From Dehalococcoidia bacterium (GTDB taxonomy: Bacteria > Chloroflexota > Dehalococcoidia > DSTF01 > JACRBR01), in contig JBBDXD010000019.1 of assembly GCA_040902535.1 (NCBI GenBank), forward strand, positions 194,773 through 258,772: a DNA stretch of 64,000 nucleotides, given 5' to 3'. The translations under genes and the position numbers were made by a program. The stretch's first letter is position 1, and each line of letters starts with the position of its first letter. The notes beneath the pieces are model-generated. The model was not told the origin of the DNA. It did no database searches and was given only the letters and a program-made list of their open reading frames with translations. Positions 15,366 through 22,893 of this stretch are shown here, in pieces.

Positions 15366-16838
15366 TCAGGGTCGCGGCGCCGGAGCGACGTCGCGTTGTT
15401 CAGCCTCCGGGACTTCGGTGACCTTCGTTGGCGCCATCGTCGGTGCGGCGGCGCGGTCGTTGATCAGCAGTGCGACGAAAACGCCAACGAGCGAGAGCAG
15501 GCCGATGAGCAGGAATACGTCGTGGAATGCCGAGATCGCTGGGGCCGGAGTCGCAGGCCCAAGTACGGCACCGTGATCGGAGAGCCGGCTCGTAAGCGCC
15601 GTCGCTCCGATCGCGACGCCAAAGCTCGATGCTACCTGGCTCGCCGCGTTGTACAGCGCCGTCGCGCGGCCGGTGTCGGACGCAGAGACGGTGGCATAGG
15701 TGGCGGCTTGCAACGGCACGAGCACGAACCCGAAGCCAAGTCCGCGCACGAGCATCAGCGCCCGGATCGTCCACAGATTGGTGTCTAGCTCCACATACAT
15801 CAGCGCCAGCGTCGTCAGCGCCATGGCGACGAGCCCGGCGCCGATCATGCGACGCGGCCCGACGACGCGATAGATGCGGCTGGCGGGCTGCGCGATCATC
15901 ATGACGCCGATCGCCATCGGAAACGTCGTGAGTCCCGACTCGAGCGCCGACAGGCCGCGGACGGCCTGCAGCTCGAGCGTGACGAGGAAGATCATGGACG
16001 CCCCGCCGAACATCGTCACGAGCCAGGCGAGGTTGCAGGCACGAAACAACGAGTCGCGATAGATGCGCAGGTCGAGCATGGGCTCGCGCACGCGAAACTC
16101 GACGAGCGCGAACGCCGCGAGCAGCGCGATCCCGGCGAGGCCGCCGGCGATGACGCGCTGGTCGTCGAAGCCGCGTTCCCCGGCCTCCGCCAGCGCAAAG
16201 ACGACGAGCGCGAGTCCGGCGGCGGAGAGGATAAAGCCGAGCGGGTCGAAGCGGCCGGGGTTCGGCTCGCGGTGCTCCCTGATGTACAGCGCGGTGATCA
16301 GCAGCGCGACGACCCCGATGGGCACGTTGACGAGGAAGATCCACTCCCACGAGACGTAGTCGATCAGGAGCCCGCCAACGACGGGACCGCTGGCCGGCGC
16401 CGCTGCCGCGGGCACGACCATGATGCCGGCCGCCTTCGAGCGCTCCTCCGGCGGAAAGGCGCGCCAGACCATCGCGAACGCGACGGGCGAAAGCATGCCG
16501 CCGCCGACGCCCTGCAGCACACGGAAGGCGATGATCGTCTCGACGTTCCACGCGAAGGCGCAGAGCAGCGACGCCAACGTGAACGTCGCGACGGCGAACA
16601 TGAAAACGCGCTTGGTGCCGAAGCGGTCGCCGGCCCACCCGCTGACCGGAATGAAGACTGCGAGGCTGAGCAGGTAGCCCGTGATCACCCACTGGATGAC
16701 CGACGCCGAGTCGACTTCGAACTCGCTGGCGAGCGTGGGGATGGCGACGTTCACGATCGTCGTATCGATGAGTTCCATGAAGATGGAGAACACGCCGACG
16801 ATGGCGACGATGTACTTGTGATCGATCCTGGCCAGCAT
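15366..16838 (-). CDS. MFS transporter, DHA2 (EmrB/QacA) 14-helix drug efflux family
   Basis: A 490-residue transporter with about 14 hydrophobic helices. The DHA2 signatures are LIDTTIVNVAIPTLA (motif D1), GWAGDRFGTKRVF (motif A, between helices 2 and 3) and VLQGVGGGMLSPVAFAMV with a later GPVVGG (motif C). Such proteins use the proton gradient to export hydrophobic or cationic compounds. The substrate here is unknown. It stands alone, with no adjacent TetR-type regulator, between the LOG gene and a divergent CoA transferase, about 140 bases from the latter. Confidence 0.92.
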   Translation of the reverse strand: MLARIDHKYIVAIVGVFSIFMELIDTTIVNVAIPTLASEFEVDSASVIQWVITGYLLSLAVFIPVSGWAGDRFGTKRVFMFAVATFTLASLLCAFAWNVETIIAFRVLQGVGGGMLSPVAFAMVWRAFPPEERSKAAGIMVVPAAAAPASGPVVGGLLIDYVSWEWIFLVNVPIGVVALLITALYIREHREPNPGRFDPLGFILSAAGLALVVFALAEAGERGFDDQRVIAGGLAGIALLAAFALVEFRVREPMLDLRIYRDSLFRACNLAWLVTMFGGASMIFLVTLELQAVRGLSALESGLTTFPMAIGVMMIAQPASRIYRVVGPRRMIGAGLVAMALTTLALMYVELDTNLWTIRALMLVRGLGFGFVLVPLQAATYATVSASDTGRATALYNAASQVASSFGVAIGATALTSRLSDHGAVLGPATPAPAISAFHDVFLLIGLLSLVGVFVALLINDRAAAPTMAPTKVTEVPEAEQRDVAPAPRP

Positions 16839-16981
16839 CTCATCTCCGATCCGACGCCATGTACATCGATCCCTGCACGTGGCGGACTGCTTCTAGTAAA
16901 AAACAAGCTACCGCTTAGACGCCAAGCAGCGCCACCCTGCCCATATAATCACCGCATTCCAAACTGTGAAGGAGGGGCGGT

Positions 16982-18184
16982 ATGCCGGGTCCGATGGACG
17001 GCATCAAGGTCGTCGAGATGGGTGTGTGGGTGGCGGGGCCGTCGTGCGCGGCGATCCTCTGCGACTGGGGCGCGGACGTCATCAAGATCGAGCCGCCGGC
17101 GGGCGATCCGTTTCGCGGGCTCTTCGCAAGCGCGCTCGGCGCGTCGATTCCCGTCAACCCGCCGTTCGAGATCGACAATCGCGGCAAGCGCAGCGTCTGC
17201 CTGAACTTCGAGAACGAAGAGGCGCGCACGATCGGGCGGCGTTTGCTCGATGAAGCAGACGTGTTCATCAGCAACATGCGGCCGCGCGTGCTCGAGCAGT
17301 TCGGCTTCTCGTACGACGAGCTGCGCCGGACGAACGCGAAGATCATCTATTGCCAGGTCACGGGGCACGGGCCGGAGAACCCCGACCGCGACCGTGCCGC
17401 CTACGACATCGGCGCGTTCTGGGCGAGGGCGGGGGTCGGCGCATCATTGACGGCCGACGGGCAGCCGATCCCGCAGCAGCGCGGCGGTATGGGCGATCAC
17501 ATGACGGGCTTGAGCGGCGCCGCCGCGATCTCGGCAGCGCTCTATCATCGCGAGCGCACGGGGGAGGGGCAGCGCGTCGCCGTGTCGCTCGTGCGCACGG
17601 GCGTCTACATGATGGGCTGGGACTACGCGCTGGAGATGCGGCTGGGCGTGCAGACGAAGCCCTACGACAGGTATCACGCGCCGAATCCGATCATCAACTG
17701 CTTCAAGACGAAGGACGATCGCTGGTTCTGGCTCCTCCTGTTGCAAGGAGACCGACACTGGCCGGATCTGCTGCGCGCGCTGGGGCGCGAGGATCTGGCG
17801 ACGGACGAACGCTGGAGCGACATCAGCCTGCGACGGCAGAATTCGGAAGGCATCGTCGGCGAACTGGATGGCGAATTCGCGAAGCGCACGCTCGACGAAT
17901 GGGCGCCTATTTTCGACCGGGAGAACGTCTGGTGGGCGCCGGTGAACACGATCACCCAGGCGCTGCAAGATCCCGTCGTGCAGGCGTCGAACTCCGTCGT
18001 GCAGGTTGCGGGGCCGGATGGCGCGGTGCCCATCGTGAACACGCCGGTCGACTTCTACGCGACGCCGAACGCGCCGAAGGGGCTCTCACCGGAACTGGGA
18101 CAACACACCGAAGAGGTCTTGCTGGAGATGGGCTTCGACTGGGAGAAGATCATCGCCATGAAGGAAGCCGGGGCGATCCCCTGA
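16982..18184 (+). CDS. Class III CoA transferase (CaiB/BaiF family)
   Basis: A 400-residue family III acyl-CoA transferase. It begins with the usual MDGIKVVEMGVWVAGPSC and GADVIKIEPPAGDPFR; the catalytic aspartate is expected at D172 in RGGMGDHMTG, corresponding to Asp169 of formyl-CoA transferase. The second domain ends with GQHTEEVLLEMGF. Members move CoA between carboxylic acids such as oxalate, carnitine, bile acids or succinate; the pair here is not determined. A strong GGAGG precedes ATG 16982. The gene lies between two MFS transporters that point the other way, so it probably forms its own unit. Confidence 0.92.
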   Translation: MPGPMDGIKVVEMGVWVAGPSCAAILCDWGADVIKIEPPAGDPFRGLFASALGASIPVNPPFEIDNRGKRSVCLNFENEEARTIGRRLLDEADVFISNMRPRVLEQFGFSYDELRRTNAKIIYCQVTGHGPENPDRDRAAYDIGAFWARAGVGASLTADGQPIPQQRGGMGDHMTGLSGAAAISAALYHRERTGEGQRVAVSLVRTGVYMMGWDYALEMRLGVQTKPYDRYHAPNPIINCFKTKDDRWFWLLLLQGDRHWPDLLRALGREDLATDERWSDISLRRQNSEGIVGELDGEFAKRTLDEWAPIFDRENVWWAPVNTITQALQDPVVQASNSVVQVAGPDGAVPIVNTPVDFYATPNAPKGLSPELGQHTEEVLLEMGFDWEKIIAMKEAGAIP

Positions 18185-18200
18185 GCCCGTCGTCGCGGCG

Positions 18201-19553
18201 TCATGCGGGGCTCGTATGCAGTTCGCGAGGTGCGATCGACTCGCGATGCGACACGTAGTAGGCGAGCGCAATCAGGACGCCAAGGAGGCACGCGGCGGCG
18301 TTGACGGCGATCGCCGTCGAAACGCCCATGGTCTCCGCGAGGAAGCCCGTGAGGAAGCCGCCGATCGGCGTCGAGCCGGCGAAGAGCAGCATGTAGAGCG
18401 CCATCACGCGGCCGCGGAGGTGGTCTGGCGTGGCGAGTTGCAGCGAGGTGTTCGCCGTCGATGCGAACGTCGTGTTGGCGACGCCCAGGAACAGGAGCAG
18501 CGCGAGCGTCAGCAGGTACCACTGGCTGAACGCGACGCCGGCGAGCAGCGCCGTAAACGCGAAGCCACCGATGAAGAGCGTCGAAACGGCGGCGCGCGAG
18601 CGGCTCGCCAGCACGAGCGCCGAGATCAGCGCGCCGAGTCCGACCGCTGCCGTCATGAAGCCGAGGCCTCGCGGTCCGCGGTCGAGCACGTACTCCGAGA
18701 GGAGCGGCAGCATCACCGTAAAGTTGTAGCCGAACGTCCCGACGATCGCGACGAGGATGACGACGAGTAAGACCGACGGCGTCCGGAATGCGTACGACAG
18801 CCCCTCGCGCAACTCGCCGATCGGGTTCATGCGGTCGCTCCTGCGACTTTCCGTGCCGTGGAGTTGCGATGTGTCCATCAGAGCGAGGCTGAGCAGGATC
18901 GGGATGAAGCTCAGTCCGTTGATCAGAAACGCCGTGTCGACGCCGAACAGGTCGATGATCACGCCGCCGAACGCAGGACCGACGAGCCGCGCGCCATTGA
19001 ACAAGCCCGAGTTGAGCGCGATGGCGTTCATCAGGTCGTCCTTGCCGACCATGTCGACGATGAACGCCTGGCGTGCGGGCTGTTCGAACGCGTTCGAGAG
19101 CCCGAGCACGAAGGCCAGCGAGTAGACGTGCCACAACTCGACGCGGCCGGAGTAGACGAGCGCCGCCAGCACGAGCGCCTGGGCCATTGCGAGCGTGCGC
19201 GTGGCGAAGATGAAGTTGCGCTTCGGCACGCGGTCGGCGATGACGCCAGCGAACAGCACGAATATGGTGATCGGCAAGAACTGGAGCATCGTCACGGTGC
19301 CGAGGGCGATCTTCGAGTCAGTGAGCTCGATGACGAGGATCGCCTGGGCGATGGTCTGCATCCAGGTGCCGCTGAGCGAGATCGCCTGGCCCGTATAGAA
19401 GAGCCGGTAGTTGCGATTACGAAGCGCGCGAAATGTGGCATCGAGCGTACCGCCCGGCGAGGGTGGCGCGGCCGCTTCGAGCGCGCCGGGTATCGGTTCG
19501 ACGTTGCGCCAGCGGAACAGGCGCCCGAATCGAGACGGAGTGCGGCGCTTCAC
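18201..19553 (-). CDS. MFS transporter (MFS_3/EntS-like)
   Basis: A 450-residue transporter with about 12 helices. The segment starting RNRNYRLFYTGQAISLSG is typical of the EntS/MFS_3 group, followed by VIADRVPKRNFIF as motif A and ANTSLQLATPDHLRGRVMALYM in the second half. GTG 19553 is chosen because AAAGGGAAC lies just upstream; longer readings add only low-complexity sequence. The likely role is export of a small molecule. Its end lies 17 bases from the end of the convergent CoA transferase. Confidence 0.9.
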   Translation of the reverse strand: MKRRTPSRFGRLFRWRNVEPIPGALEAAAPPSPGGTLDATFRALRNRNYRLFYTGQAISLSGTWMQTIAQAILVIELTDSKIALGTVTMLQFLPITIFVLFAGVIADRVPKRNFIFATRTLAMAQALVLAALVYSGRVELWHVYSLAFVLGLSNAFEQPARQAFIVDMVGKDDLMNAIALNSGLFNGARLVGPAFGGVIIDLFGVDTAFLINGLSFIPILLSLALMDTSQLHGTESRRSDRMNPIGELREGLSYAFRTPSVLLVVILVAIVGTFGYNFTVMLPLLSEYVLDRGPRGLGFMTAAVGLGALISALVLASRSRAAVSTLFIGGFAFTALLAGVAFSQWYLLTLALLLFLGVANTTFASTANTSLQLATPDHLRGRVMALYMLLFAGSTPIGGFLTGFLAETMGVSTAIAVNAAACLLGVLIALAYYVSHRESIAPRELHTSPA

Positions 19554-19779
19554 GCGTTCCCTTTCGTTGACAGATGATGTCGATTGTAGCGAACGGCCTC
19601 GGCGCAAGCCGCTCGACCGCGTGCGCGGCCTCGCTGCCGCTCAAGGCCGCACTCGGAACAGCCTGCACCGCCGCGATGCGCATACAAACGATGGCACAGC
19701 GCGCCAGCGTGGCGTTCGTCAATTTCGACGGCCGCAGTCGACGGATTGCGCGCCTAGTGGCTTGCGCTCGGAAATATCG

Positions 19780-19788
19780 TGCTATCAT
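19780..19788 (+). promoter_or_regulatory. Extended -10 promoter TGCTATCAT
   Basis: TGC followed by TATCAT matches an extended -10 element. A TTGCGC lies 15 bases upstream, shorter than the usual spacer. It would drive the unknown acidic-tailed protein starting at 19822, giving a leader of about 27 bases that contains the Shine-Dalgarno. Confidence 0.55.
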
Positions 19789-19821
19789 GATCGTGAAGAT
19801 ATTCGCCGCGAGGAGGCATCT

Positions 19822-20355
19822 CTGGACTCCGATTACCGCATCGACGTCTCCGAAGTGAATCGCAACATCGACCTCGTCGATGTCATTGCGATGTACTTTC
19901 CGTTGCTTCGCAAGACGCTGCTGATGGACCTGCGCACGAGCGAGGTGGACGGCCCGATGATCCGCGTCGTGCCGATGGCGAACACGCCGGAGGAGCGCTT
20001 TCAGTCGCTGATCAAGATGCGTCCGCGCTTCGGCAAACCGGACACGATCACGATCATCCCCTGGCCCAAGTACGTGCAGAGTGTCGTCGCGCTGGGCATC
20101 TGGGATCACATCGTGCGGCGATACGCCGACACCGGCTCCGCCGCGATGGTGCGCCAGTGCGAGAAGTGCCTGGCCGAGCTGGCGAAGCTCGAACGGGAAG
20201 AGACGGCAAGGGCGATCACGGGCGAAAACTACGAGACGATCTGGGGCAAACCGGGCGTCGCAGAGGTCACTTCCAACCTGCTGGAGGACGAATCAGACGA
20301 GGACTTCGACGACGAGGACGACATCGTCGAGGACTTCTTCGAGAACGACGACTAG
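19822..20355 (+). CDS. Protein of unknown function with acidic tail, paralogue of 29349-29786; probable CTG start
   Basis: About 177 residues, family not recognised. It contains DGPMIRVVPMANTPEERFQS, then IKMRPRFGKPD, IPWPKYVQS, GIWDHIVRRY and a helical ELAKLEREETARAITGENYE, followed by a very acidic end (DEDFDDEDDIVEDFF). A second copy of the core lies at 29349-29786. No ATG, GTG or TTG fits the N-terminus; CTG 19822-19824 stands five bases after AGGAGG and aligns exactly with the ATG of the paralogue (LDSDYRID against MDNEYHLD). GTG 19855 is the fallback. It looks soluble and cytoplasmic. A terminator follows at 20382. Confidence 0.8.
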   Translation: MDSDYRIDVSEVNRNIDLVDVIAMYFPLLRKTLLMDLRTSEVDGPMIRVVPMANTPEERFQSLIKMRPRFGKPDTITIIPWPKYVQSVVALGIWDHIVRRYADTGSAAMVRQCEKCLAELAKLEREETARAITGENYETIWGKPGVAEVTSNLLEDESDEDFDDEDDIVEDFFENDD

Positions 20356-20381
20356 ACGCTCCAGCGACTAAGACGACGAAC

Positions 20382-20405
20382 GGCCGCCGATTGGCGGCCT
20401 TTCTG
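20382..20405 (+). terminator. Rho-independent terminator
   Basis: Stem GGCCGCC / GGCGGCC with loop GATT (20382-20399), followed by TTTCTG, lies 27 bases after the stop of the preceding gene. Confidence 0.85.
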
Positions 20406-20493
20406 CTACCGCTCACCAGACTAAACAATTGCTCGCTCATGCGCCAAGTGCCGTGTTAGAATCCGCGCGTCGTACGGAGGCGCACACATCGGC

Positions 20494-20898
20494 ATGCAGG
20501 CTCGACAGATCGGCCGCCCGAACCCGACGTCGCATGCGCGTCTCCAACTCGTCCTCGTCGCGCTCGGCGCGTGGAACCTGCTGATCTTTCTCCTGGAACT
20601 GACGAACGCCGGCCCGCTCCGCGTCGGCGATGTCGACGGGGTGCTCGGCGCACGCGCTGTCAGCGGCGCTGTTGGCGTGCTGGGCGTGGCGTACCTGTAC
20701 GCGGCGCGCAATCCCGTGCGTTACCGGTTCGTGCTATGGCTGGCGACGCTCGAGCAGTTCGTCGGATTGTTCACGGCGACGTTCCACTGGGCGCGCGGCG
20801 ACCTCGGCGCGGACGAGGCGGTCGTGCCGATCCTGGTGTGCGCCGGCGCGCTCGTGCTGCTGATGACGAACCTGCCGCGCCAAACTGATACGCTCTGA
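20494..20898 (+). CDS. Four-helix membrane protein of unknown function (first of tandem pair)
   Basis: A 134-residue protein with four hydrophobic stretches: LVALGAWNLLIFLLEL, GAVGVLGVAYLYAA, LWLATLEQFVGLFTATF and VVPILVCAGALVLLM. The order and spacing match those of the next gene, so the two look like diverged duplicates. No catalytic motif is visible. The start ATG 20494 gives a short basic leader. The gene ends two bases before the next start, so the pair is almost certainly co-transcribed. A DoxX-like or sensor-accessory role is possible but unsupported. Confidence 0.75.
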   Translation: MQARQIGRPNPTSHARLQLVLVALGAWNLLIFLLELTNAGPLRVGDVDGVLGARAVSGAVGVLGVAYLYAARNPVRYRFVLWLATLEQFVGLFTATFHWARGDLGADEAVVPILVCAGALVLLMTNLPRQTDTL

Positions 20899-20900
20899 GT

Positions 20901-21476
20901 ATGCGCCGATCCGCGGAACCCGCCCCCCCGGCCGCGACCCGCTCGGAACCCGACGTCGTCCCTGCATCGGGCGTATACCGCGCCGCGATCATTCTGCTTG
21001 GCGTCTGGACTATCTTCGCCGGACTCGCGCTGGTGACGCAGGGCGTGCCCGCGCTATCGCTCGGTGCGAACGATGCGGCGGAGCGGATCATCGGCTCGCA
21101 GATGCTCATGCTCGTGCCGATCTACGCGCTGATCGTCTGGCGCCCGGACGAGAACCGCCTGCTGCGCTGGATCCCGTACGCAGCGCAGCTTTCGATCATG
21201 CTGCCGTTCGTTTGGGACACGCTGATCACGGGCGACCACACGTTTACCGACGGCGCTCTGCTGTTCGTCGCGGCGGCCGTGTTCCTGGGCGTGCTCGTCT
21301 ACCTGCGGTCGAGCGCGCATCCGCTCGGCTTCTTCGCCGTCGACTCCGAGGACGAAGAGATCGACGAGGACGCGGAGTATGACGAAGAAGAGGGCGATCT
21401 TCTCGACGAAGAGGAGGAGCCCGAATCCGGCCCGGAGCGAAACGCGCGAGGACGCCGGTATCGACGCAGCACGTAG
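20901..21476 (+). CDS. Four-helix membrane protein with acidic C-terminal tail (second of tandem pair)
   Basis: A 191-residue protein. After a Pro/Ala-rich leader come four hydrophobic helices (AIILLGVWTIFAGLALV, MLMLVPIYALIVW, YAAQLSIMLPFVWDTLI, LLFVAAAVFLGVLVYL) laid out as in the upstream gene. The tail after residue 145 is a long run of Glu and Asp (SEDEEIDEDAEYDEEEGD) ending in a basic RGRRYRRST. Such a charged cytoplasmic tail could bind a basic partner. The function is unknown. It ends one base before the end of the convergent glycerate kinase gene. Confidence 0.75.
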   Translation: MRRSAEPAPPAATRSEPDVVPASGVYRAAIILLGVWTIFAGLALVTQGVPALSLGANDAAERIIGSQMLMLVPIYALIVWRPDENRLLRWIPYAAQLSIMLPFVWDTLITGDHTFTDGALLFVAAAVFLGVLVYLRSSAHPLGFFAVDSEDEEIDEDAEYDEEEGDLLDEEEEPESGPERNARGRRYRRST

Positions 21477-22595
21477 TTACCGCGCGAAGTCGCGGACCAG
21501 GCGCGCCGCCGCCTCGGCGACAAGCGCCGCTCCTGCGCGCATGGCGTCTTCGAGGCGCATCCCGCTCGGCGTCGATGCCATCACGGCGTCAAACATGAGC
21601 GAGGACGGATCATAGTCGCTGATCGTGCCCGCGACGGCGATCACCGGCTTCCCACACTCGCGCGCCACCGCGGCGACGCCGGCGGCGGCCTTGCCGTACG
21701 CGGTCTGGCTGTCGAGCCGGCCCTCTCCCGTGACGACGAGATCCGCCGCTTCGACACGCGCGCGCAACCCGATCGCATCAGCGACGATCGGGAAGCCGGG
21801 CTCGATCGTCGCACCGGTGCCGACGAGAAGACCGGCGCCGAGACCGCCCGCCGCGCCGCTGCCCTCGATCGCCTGGAGGTCGAGAGCGAAGTCACGTTGC
21901 ACGACCTCGGCGAAGCGTCGCAGGGCGGCGTCGAGCGTCGCGACCGCCTGCTGAGATGCGCCTTTCTGCGGCCCGAAGACGACGGCGGCGCCTTCGGGCC
22001 CGTAGAGCGGGTTGCGCACGTCGCTCGCAACGCGGATCGCCGCGCGGGCTACGCGCGCATCGATGGTTGTCAGATCGATGCGATCGAGATCCGCGAGCGC
22101 AGCGCCACCGCGATCGAGATCGGCGCCCGACGCATCGAGCAGGCGCGCGCCGAGCGCCTGCAGCGCACCGGCGCCCGCATCCACCGTCGCGCTGCCACCG
22201 ACGCCGACGATGATGTTGCCGCAACCGGCGTCCAGCGCGGCGACGATCAACTCGCCGACGCCGGACGTCGTCGCGGCAAGTGGATCGCGCTCGGCTTCCG
22301 CGAGCAGCACCAGTCCGGAGGCTGCAGCCATTTCGACGACGGCTGTAGCGTGCGGGAGCAGCGCCCACGTGGCTTCGATCGGGCGCATCAGCGGATCGTG
22401 CACGGTGATCGTACGGCGCTCACCGCCGCGGCCGGCGATCAGCGCGTCGACGAGGCCCGGGCCGCCGTCAGACACCGGCGCTTCGTCGACGGTCGCGCCG
22501 GCCATCGCCCGGCGCACGCCGGCGGCGATGGCGCTCGCGGCTTCGACCGCGGTGAGGCTTCCCTTGAATTCTTGCGGCGCGACGAGGATGTGCAT
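21477..22595 (-). CDS. glxK: Glycerate 2-kinase (GK-I family)
   Basis: A 372-residue enzyme of the glycerate kinase type 1 family, phosphorylating glycerate, usually to 2-phosphoglycerate. The start MHILVAPQEFKGSLTAVEAA is the family N-terminus, with DGGPGLVDAL near residue 45, TSGVGELIVAALDAG, NIIVGVGGSATVDAGAG and VTGEGRLDSQTAYGKA near residue 290. ATG 22595 is chosen because the conserved motif begins there. It stands alone on the minus strand, and the promoter of the divergent zinc-ribbon gene lies 68 bases away. No glyoxylate carboligase or tartronate reductase is next to it. Confidence 0.93.
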   Translation of the reverse strand: MHILVAPQEFKGSLTAVEAASAIAAGVRRAMAGATVDEAPVSDGGPGLVDALIAGRGGERRTITVHDPLMRPIEATWALLPHATAVVEMAAASGLVLLAEAERDPLAATTSGVGELIVAALDAGCGNIIVGVGGSATVDAGAGALQALGARLLDASGADLDRGGAALADLDRIDLTTIDARVARAAIRVASDVRNPLYGPEGAAVVFGPQKGASQQAVATLDAALRRFAEVVQRDFALDLQAIEGSGAAGGLGAGLLVGTGATIEPGFPIVADAIGLRARVEAADLVVTGEGRLDSQTAYGKAAAGVAAVARECGKPVIAVAGTISDYDPSSLMFDAVMASTPSGMRLEDAMRAGAALVAEAAARLVRDFAR

Positions 22596-22662
22596 GGCGC
22601 GGCTTTCCCTCTCGCTCGGCAGAAAGAGGATAGAAGATGTGCCTGGCCGCCACTCTGAGGTC

Positions 22663-22691
22663 TTGACATCGCACAGGCGTTCTATTATGAT
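22663..22691 (+). promoter_or_regulatory. Near-consensus sigma-70-type promoter TTGACA-17-TATGAT
   Basis: TTGACA at 22663-22668 and TATGAT at 22686-22691 are separated by exactly 17 bases. This is the best promoter match I found in the window. It drives the 43-residue zinc-ribbon protein and perhaps mtaB downstream. Confidence 0.85.
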
Positions 22692-22727
22692 CGCCAGAAC
22701 AGAACATTTGTACCAACGGAGACCGCC

Positions 22728-22859
22728 ATGACTCGCCGTATCCGTGTCCGAACGATCGTCCTGCCGCGTGCGCGGGACTGCCCTGACTGCGGCGGTCCCC
22801 TGGTGCATGCTGAGGGCTGCGTTACGTGTCCCGTGTGCGGGTTTAGCGCTTGCAGTTGA
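22728..22859 (+). CDS. 43-residue zinc-ribbon protein, NrdJ-tail-like
   Basis: A very short gene: ATG 22728 to TGA 22857-22859, preceded by CGGAG. After a basic stretch (MTRRIRVRTIVLPRARD) it has CPDCGGPLVHAEGC followed by TCPVCGFSAC, i.e. C-x2-C ... C-x2-C-x2-C plus a final Cys-Ser. This is the pattern of the C-terminal zinc-ribbon of vitamin B12-dependent ribonucleotide reductases and of small stand-alone relatives. A structural zinc is likely; the role is unknown. It has its own strong promoter. Co-transcription with mtaB is possible. Confidence 0.8.
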   Translation: MTRRIRVRTIVLPRARDCPDCGGPLVHAEGCVTCPVCGFSACS

Positions 22860-22884
22860 CCTAGACTCGCGACACGGCCGCTGC

Positions 22885-22893
22885 TGTTATGAT
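22885..22893 (+). promoter_or_regulatory. Extended -10 element TGTTATGAT upstream of or inside mtaB 5' end
   Basis: TGT followed by TATGAT is a full extended -10 match. It contains the two ATG codons that would give the longest mtaB reading frame. If it is used, transcription starts after them and translation must begin further down, after AGGGAGG at 22908-22914. Confidence 0.5.

Noticed and set aside
7481-18184. Oxalate catabolism pair (oxalyl-CoA decarboxylase plus formyl-CoA transferase)
   Set aside because: The ThDP enzyme and the CoA transferase are 8 kb apart in separate units, and neither sequence is diagnostic for oxalate substrates.
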